A stretch of 64,000 nt of DNA from Sulfitobacter delicatus (GTDB lineage: Bacteria > Pseudomonadota > Alphaproteobacteria > Rhodobacterales > Rhodobacteraceae), in assembly GCF_900102535.1 (NCBI RefSeq), contig NZ_FNBP01000002.1:1-64000 (forward strand), read 5' to 3'. Shown here piece after piece: positions 59,973 through 64,000 of the stretch (position 1 is the stretch's first letter; each line of letters begins with the position of its first letter). The translations under genes and the position numbers were made by a program. Below the pieces are notes generated by a model, which saw only the letters and a program-made list of their open reading frames with translations, did no database searches and was not told the DNA's origin.

Positions 59973-61049
59973 TTGCGCGCCACTCCGCACCCTCAGCAGG
60001 CCCAACGCCTGCGCACCCTTTACGATTACGATATTCTCGATACCCCGCGCGAGGCGGATTTCGATGAGATCGTCGCCCTTGCGGCGCAGATCTGTGATGC
60101 GCCGATCTCGGTCATTAATCTGATCGACAAGGATCGTCAGTGGTTCAAAGCCGAGGTTGGACTGAATGCGCGCGAAACGCCGCTGGAAACTTCGCTTTGC
60201 TCGCACGCCATTCTCGAAGCGCCTTTCGTTGAGATCCCGGATACGCTCAACGACCCTCGCATGGCGGACAACCCGCTTTGCACCGACGAGAACGGTCTGC
60301 GTTTCTATGCCGGTGCCCTCTTGGTCGCGCCGAACGGCTTGCCACTTGGGACGCTTTGTATCCTCGACAACGAGCCGCGCCGGCTCACGGAGGCACAACG
60401 CAACGCGGTCGAAGTGCTGTCGCGTCAGGTGATGAAGCAGCTCGACCTGCGCCTTGCCCTGCGTCGTCAGGCGGTACTGATGAGCGAAGCCGATCACCGT
60501 GTGAAGAACTCTCTGCAGACACTCGGCGCGATGATCCGCCTCCATGCCCGCGGATTAAAGGAGGACAACGCGAGCGAGGTGATCGAAGCGATCCAGCGTC
60601 GGGTGCAGTCTGTGGCCTCCCTGCACGGCGAATTGCAGCACAGCGACGGCCGCGACGAGGTCGACGCTGCCTCCTTCCTCGCGCAGGTCGTGCAACTGCT
60701 GCAAGACACCGCCCCCGCCCATGTGACCATCAGCTGCCGCAGCGATGCCGTAACGGTAAGCGCGGGCGCGGCTTCGGCCATGGGGCTGGTGGTGAGCGAA
60801 TTTGCCGCGAACTCCATCAAACATGGCTACCCGGATAAGACGGCGGGCCAAATCCAGATTGACCTCTCCCTCACCGATGGCACCTATCGCCTGACCTGTC
60901 AGGACGACGGCATCGGCTCGCAGAGCGGCGGGCTGTCGCGCCCCGGCAGCCTTGGCCAAACGCTTATGTCCGCCGCAGCATCGCAGTTGAGCGGTGAGCT
61001 CGACACCTCTTTGACGCCAGAAGGCAGCCGTCTCGCGCTCACCTTCTAA
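59973..61049 (+). CDS. GAF-domain sensor histidine kinase (HisKA_2 type)
   Basis: A 358-residue cytoplasmic sensor kinase starting at TTG, with AGGAAAG upstream. An N-terminal GAF domain (about 22-160) is followed by a HisKA_2 phosphoacceptor with H175 in SEADHRVKNSLQ. The HATPase_c domain (about 265-358) has EFAANSIKHGYP (N box) and CQDDGIG (G1 box). No response regulator is adjacent and no membrane segment is visible, so it senses an internal signal. Confidence 0.87.
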   Translation: MRATPHPQQAQRLRTLYDYDILDTPREADFDEIVALAAQICDAPISVINLIDKDRQWFKAEVGLNARETPLETSLCSHAILEAPFVEIPDTLNDPRMADNPLCTDENGLRFYAGALLVAPNGLPLGTLCILDNEPRRLTEAQRNAVEVLSRQVMKQLDLRLALRRQAVLMSEADHRVKNSLQTLGAMIRLHARGLKEDNASEVIEAIQRRVQSVASLHGELQHSDGRDEVDAASFLAQVVQLLQDTAPAHVTISCRSDAVTVSAGAASAMGLVVSEFAANSIKHGYPDKTAGQIQIDLSLTDGTYRLTCQDDGIGSQSGGLSRPGSLGQTLMSAAASQLSGELDTSLTPEGSRLALTF

Positions 61050-61120
61050 GGCAGCCACTGGACACCCCCTGCCCGCCTGATACCTTCGCGCCAAAATCAC
61101 AGCGCAAGGAAGTCCTAGCC

Positions 61121-62491
61121 ATGTCACTCGACGATGTTCTCGCCCGGATCGACACCGATCTGCCCGCCGCAACCGACCGTCTGCTGGAGCTGCTGCGCAT
61201 CCCGTCGATCTCGACCGATCCGGCCTATAAAGAAGACTGCGACCGCGCGGCGGACTGGCTCGTGGCCGATCTGCAATCCATGGGCGTTGAGGCCGAAAAA
61301 CGCGCCACCCCCGGCCACCCCATGGTCGTGGGCCATGTGGGCGAAGGCAAACCGCATCTGCTGTTCTACGGCCACTATGACGTGCAGCCCGTCGACCCGC
61401 TGGAGCTTTGGGACCGGGACCCCTTTGATCCCGCGATCGAGGACACCGACAAGGGCCGCGTGATCCGGGGTCGGGGTGCCGCGGACGACAAGGGCCAGTT
61501 GATGACCATCATCGAAGCCCTGCGCGCGTGGAAAGAGGTGAAAGGCGACTGGCCCTGCCGCATCACCTTCTTTCTTGAGGGCGAAGAGGAAAGCGGCTCA
61601 CCCTCGCTGATCCCCTTCATGAAAGAGAACGCGGATGAGTTGAAAGCCGATGTGGCGATGATCTGCGACACGGGGCTTTTCGAATCCAAGACCCCCGCCA
61701 TCGTTACCATGCTGCGCGGGCTTTTGGGCGAAGAGCTGACCATCACCGCACCCGACAAAGATCTGCATTCCGGTATGTTCGGCGGCATCGCGATGAACCC
61801 GATCCGCGTGCTCGGCAAAGTCGTGGCCGCGCTGCATGACGATACGGGCCGCATCACCGTGCCCGGCTTCTACGACGGCGTGCCAGAGCTGTCCGAAGAG
61901 CTAGAGGCACAGTGGCAGGGTCTGGCCTTTGACCACGCCAGCTTCCTTGGCGATGTGGGTCTGAGCCAGCCTGCAGGCGAGCAAGACCGCACCCCGCTTG
62001 AGATGATCTGGTCGCGCCCCACCTGCGACGTCAACGGCATCTGGGGCGGCTATACCGGCGATGGGTTCAAGACCGTTCTACCCAGCCAAGCCCATGCCAA
62101 GATTAGCTTCCGCCTTGTCGGCACGCAGGATCCTTTCGCCATCCGCGAAAACTTCCGCAATATGGTACGCGAGATGATGCCCGAAGATTGCACTGTCGAG
62201 TTCTCCGGCCACGGCGCTGGTCCGGCGTCAGGCGTTGAGACGGGCCACCCGATGTTCGAACCCGCGCGCCAAGCGCTCAGCGACGAATGGCAGGTGCCCG
62301 CGGCCTATATCGGCTGCGGCGGGTCGATCCCGATTGCCGGGTATTTCCAGACGCTGCTGGGGACCGAACCGATGCTGGTCGGCTTCGGCAAGGACGATGA
62401 TCAAATCCACTCCCCCAACGAAAAATACGACATGGAGAGCTTTCACAAGGGCATCCGTTCCTGGGCGCGAATCCTCGATGCGCTGACCTGA
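61121..62491 (+). CDS. M20-family metallodipeptidase
   Basis: A 456-residue zinc exopeptidase of the M20/M25/M40 family. Metal and catalytic motifs include LFYGHYDVQP (first His/Asp), IRGRGAADDKGQL (bridging Asp), FFLEGEEESGSPS (catalytic and metal Glu) and a C-terminal His in HSPNEKYDMES. A dimerisation lid domain is inserted at about 205-315. The length fits dipeptidases such as CNDP-like bacterial enzymes. AAGGAAG lies upstream. Confidence 0.9.
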   Translation: MSLDDVLARIDTDLPAATDRLLELLRIPSISTDPAYKEDCDRAADWLVADLQSMGVEAEKRATPGHPMVVGHVGEGKPHLLFYGHYDVQPVDPLELWDRDPFDPAIEDTDKGRVIRGRGAADDKGQLMTIIEALRAWKEVKGDWPCRITFFLEGEEESGSPSLIPFMKENADELKADVAMICDTGLFESKTPAIVTMLRGLLGEELTITAPDKDLHSGMFGGIAMNPIRVLGKVVAALHDDTGRITVPGFYDGVPELSEELEAQWQGLAFDHASFLGDVGLSQPAGEQDRTPLEMIWSRPTCDVNGIWGGYTGDGFKTVLPSQAHAKISFRLVGTQDPFAIRENFRNMVREMMPEDCTVEFSGHGAGPASGVETGHPMFEPARQALSDEWQVPAAYIGCGGSIPIAGYFQTLLGTEPMLVGFGKDDDQIHSPNEKYDMESFHKGIRSWARILDALT

Positions 62492-62607
62492 AGCGCGGGG
62501 TGATCGGGCCTGCCCGGTCACCCACCCTGCACCACCTACGACAGGCGCAAACGCACGATGAGCGCGGCGCCTCTCGGCGTGCGAAGTACTTCAAAAGAAA
62601 AGGAAAG

Positions 62608-62684
62608 TGGCGCGGTTGACGGGGCTCGAACCCGCGACCCCCGGCGTGACAGGCCGGTACTCTAACCAGCTGAGCTACAACCGC
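62608..62684 (-). tRNA. tRNA-Asp (anticodon GTC), copy 1
   Basis: A 77-base cloverleaf with an encoded CCA. The acceptor stem pairs GCGGTTG with CAACCGC, the discriminator is G73, and the anticodon GTC is the complement of 62648-62650. The T loop is TTCGAGC. Nearly identical to the copy at 62823, differing in the D loop (CAGCTGG versus CAGTTGG). Confidence 0.95.
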
Positions 62685-62784
62685 GCGATGTGGGCGGAAT
62701 AGGCCAAGCGGCGGGGGGCGTCAAGCGCATTTGACCCAGAAAAAGCGGCTTTCGGAAAAAGAAAATACCGGCGCCCCGGAATGC

Positions 62785-62812
62785 AAAAAGGGACCTCAAA
62801 GAGGTCCCTTTT
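62785..62812 (-). terminator. Terminator for tRNA-Asp copy 2
   Basis: The perfect 8-bp stem GGGACCTC-AAA-GAGGTCCC is flanked by A5 and T4, so it can work on either strand. It is 10 bases past the 3' end of the tRNA at 62823, read leftward. Confidence 0.8.
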
Positions 62813-62822
62813 CAAGCAGCAG

Positions 62823-62899
62823 TGGCGCGGTTGACGGGGCTCGAACCCGCGACCCCCGGCGTGACAGGCCGGTACTCTAACCAACTGAGCTACAACCGC
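62823..62899 (-). tRNA. tRNA-Asp (anticodon GTC), copy 2
   Basis: A 77-base cloverleaf with the same acceptor, anticodon and T arms as copy 1, and the anticodon GTC at the complement of 62863-62865. It is followed by a terminator before copy 1. Two copies in tandem are consistent with gene dosage for a common codon. Confidence 0.95.
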
Positions 62900-63094
62900 C
62901 CGCTGCACGTTCCGGGTCACCCCGAAGCGTTGGGGTGTAATATGGCGGGGGCACTGCGCCGTCAAGCGCGGTTTGGTGGAAATTTGAAAAATTTCGACTT
63001 GGGCCGTTCTGCCAACTTCTGCAGTAAGAGATGCCGCTTGAATGGCCCCGCCTGCCCCTGTTTAGTCGCCCGCGACCTAGAGGGAGGGGAACAC

Positions 63095-63796
63095 ATGCAT
63101 ATCGGATTGATTGGCGGCATCGGCGTGGCGGCAAGCCTTGTCTATTACCAACGTCTCGCAGCCGCAGTAGAGGCCCGCGGAGCGACGCTGCGCATGACCC
63201 TGTCCCATGGCGACATCCAGACGTTGATCAAAAACAACCTCGCCGACGCCCGCACCCCGCAGGCGGAGATTTTCGCCCAGCAGGTCACGGAATTAAAAGC
63301 TGCCGGAGCCGAGGTCGCCGCCCTCACCTCCCTCGGCGCGCATTACTGCTTTGACGAATTAGCTGCCATCTCACCCCTGCCCCTGATCTCGGCAGTCACC
63401 CCGCTCGACAGCTATTTCGCCAGCCGAGGCGTGCAGCGTGTGGGCTTGCTCGGCACCCGCGTAGTGATGCGAACTCGGCTTTATGGCCAGCTTTCGCAGA
63501 CCGAAACCGTGGCGTTGGATGATGAGATCGAAACAATCGGCCAAACTTATCAGGAAGTTGCCGTGGCTGGCAGGTGTAGCGAGGCGCAGCGACAGATGTT
63601 TATCGACGCAGGACGGCGGATGGTCGAAGATTTGGGAGCGGAGGCCATCGTTCTAGCGGGGACAGACCTGAACCTTGCCTTCGATGGACAGAATCCCGGC
63701 TTTGAGGTGATCGACGCGCTGGACGTGCATGTCGAGTTGCTTGCGCAATTGGCGGCGGATGAGATTGGGTTGGACGAGGCTTGCGGGCGTGCCTGA
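63095..63796 (+). CDS. Aspartate/glutamate racemase-fold protein lacking catalytic cysteines
   Basis: A 233-residue protein with the Asp/Glu racemase fold: MHIGLIGGIG start, GVQRVGLLGTRVVMRTRLYG second-domain start and IVLAGTDLNLAF near the C terminus. Active racemases have one Cys in a CTNTxH-type motif and one in GCTE. Here those positions read ALTSLGAHYC and AGTDL, so neither holds Cys in place. The remaining cysteines are C85 and C160. The start at 63095 is preceded by GGGAGGGGA. It may have lost racemisation and do something else, such as lyase or regulatory work. Confidence 0.78.
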   Translation: MHIGLIGGIGVAASLVYYQRLAAAVEARGATLRMTLSHGDIQTLIKNNLADARTPQAEIFAQQVTELKAAGAEVAALTSLGAHYCFDELAAISPLPLISAVTPLDSYFASRGVQRVGLLGTRVVMRTRLYGQLSQTETVALDDEIETIGQTYQEVAVAGRCSEAQRQMFIDAGRRMVEDLGAEAIVLAGTDLNLAFDGQNPGFEVIDALDVHVELLAQLAADEIGLDEACGRA

Positions 63797-63860
63797 CGCG
63801 TGGGCGCCGGATCCGCCACCGTAGAAACCGGTTAACACTATAGAATGCTCGGGGGGGGAA

Positions 63861-63889
63861 TGGTGGGTCGTGAGAGGCTCGAACTCCCG
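63861..63889 (-). repeat. Isolated duplicate of a tRNA 3' end
   Basis: 29 bases are identical to the 3' end of the tRNA that begins at 63965, including the encoded CCA, half the acceptor stem and the T arm. The anticodon and D arms are missing here. It sits 104 bp from its parent and may be an attachment-site copy left by a small element, or a partial duplication. Confidence 0.65.
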
Positions 63890-63964
63890 CTCCAGACTGG
63901 CCGCGGGGCGGACGGGCCCACTACTATGCAAGCCGATTAAACGAAAGAGAAACAAGGGGGAAGG

Positions 63965-64000
63965 TGGTGGGTCGTGAGAGGCTCGAACTCCCGACATCTT
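63965..64000 (-). tRNA. Partial tRNA (3' end only, runs off the window)
   Basis: The encoded CCA, 3' acceptor strand (ACGACCC), T arm with TTCGAGC loop and part of the variable region are present. The anticodon lies beyond the window. A GGGTCGT-type acceptor stem is shared with lysine tRNAs, but the identity cannot be settled here. Confidence 0.6.

Noticed and set aside
1-64000. CRISPR array, prophage structural genes, conjugation genes or rRNA
   Set aside because: No regularly spaced repeats, capsid, tail, relaxase or rRNA-like stretches were seen on either strand.

Overview
The window looks like a chromosome segment from a marine alphaproteobacterium of the Rhodobacterales (Roseobacter group). 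Support for this: a C4-type 5-aminolevulinate synthase (hemA), a DksA with a single cysteine, a Bpt-type leucyltransferase, a RodZ-like protein, an unfused ilvB/ilvN pair behind a short leader peptide, and tRNA and operon style. The genus cannot be fixed from the sequence alone.

Positions 1-95 look like the outer end of an IS21-family insertion sequence that runs off the left edge. Positions 533-24143 look like a genomic island in a tRNA-Leu(CAA) gene. The intact tRNA lies at 24090-24173, a degraded 53-base copy of its 3' half lies at 533-585, and a broken tyrosine recombinase gene (23079-24003) sits beside the intact tRNA. The island holds three metal blocks with ordinary metabolic genes between them. 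(1) A mercury operon: merR divergent from merT-merP-merF-merA, a Cys/His membrane protein and a second flavoprotein disulfide reductase. (2) A copper export block: cueR, a glutaredoxin gene with a nonsense codon, a CopA ATPase, and a divergent CopZ-like chaperone. (3) A periplasmic copper block at 15641-23019: Cys/His-rich exported protein, small lipoprotein, TolC-type lipoprotein, multicopper oxidase, cupredoxin-CusF fusion, membrane-anchored LuxR protein, ion-channel-like protein, second multicopper oxidase and cytochrome c. The third block is the best candidate for an incompletely described system. Between blocks 2 and 3 lie PhzF, two Lrp/AsnC regulators, a cupin, GNAT, DoxX, LysR and MaoC genes.

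From 24.2 kb rightward the genes are ordinary core genes. They are: YqaA and DsbB; arginase and ornithine cyclodeaminase (arginine to proline); a FAD monooxygenase; DksA; a MoxR-ATPase, DUF2927 lipoprotein and VWA cluster; OsmC; an M48 protease; and the glnE, hypothetical, RlmI-like, PIN operon. Next come a very acidic orphan protein, a DUF2852 gene behind two copies of a palindromic operator, RDD and bpt, and the ilv leader/attenuator with ilvB and ilvN. Then follow an XRE regulator, an amidase, prfB, mrcA, a cell-wall amidase, an aminotransferase, two DsbA-like proteins, ispG, a rodZ-like gene, hemA, a GAF histidine kinase, a dipeptidase, two tRNA-Asp genes and a racemase-fold gene lacking both usual catalytic cysteines. 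The right edge carries a 29-base duplicate of a tRNA 3' end 104 bp from a second tRNA that runs off the window.

All calls rest on reading motifs and translations by eye. No database search or structure prediction was run.
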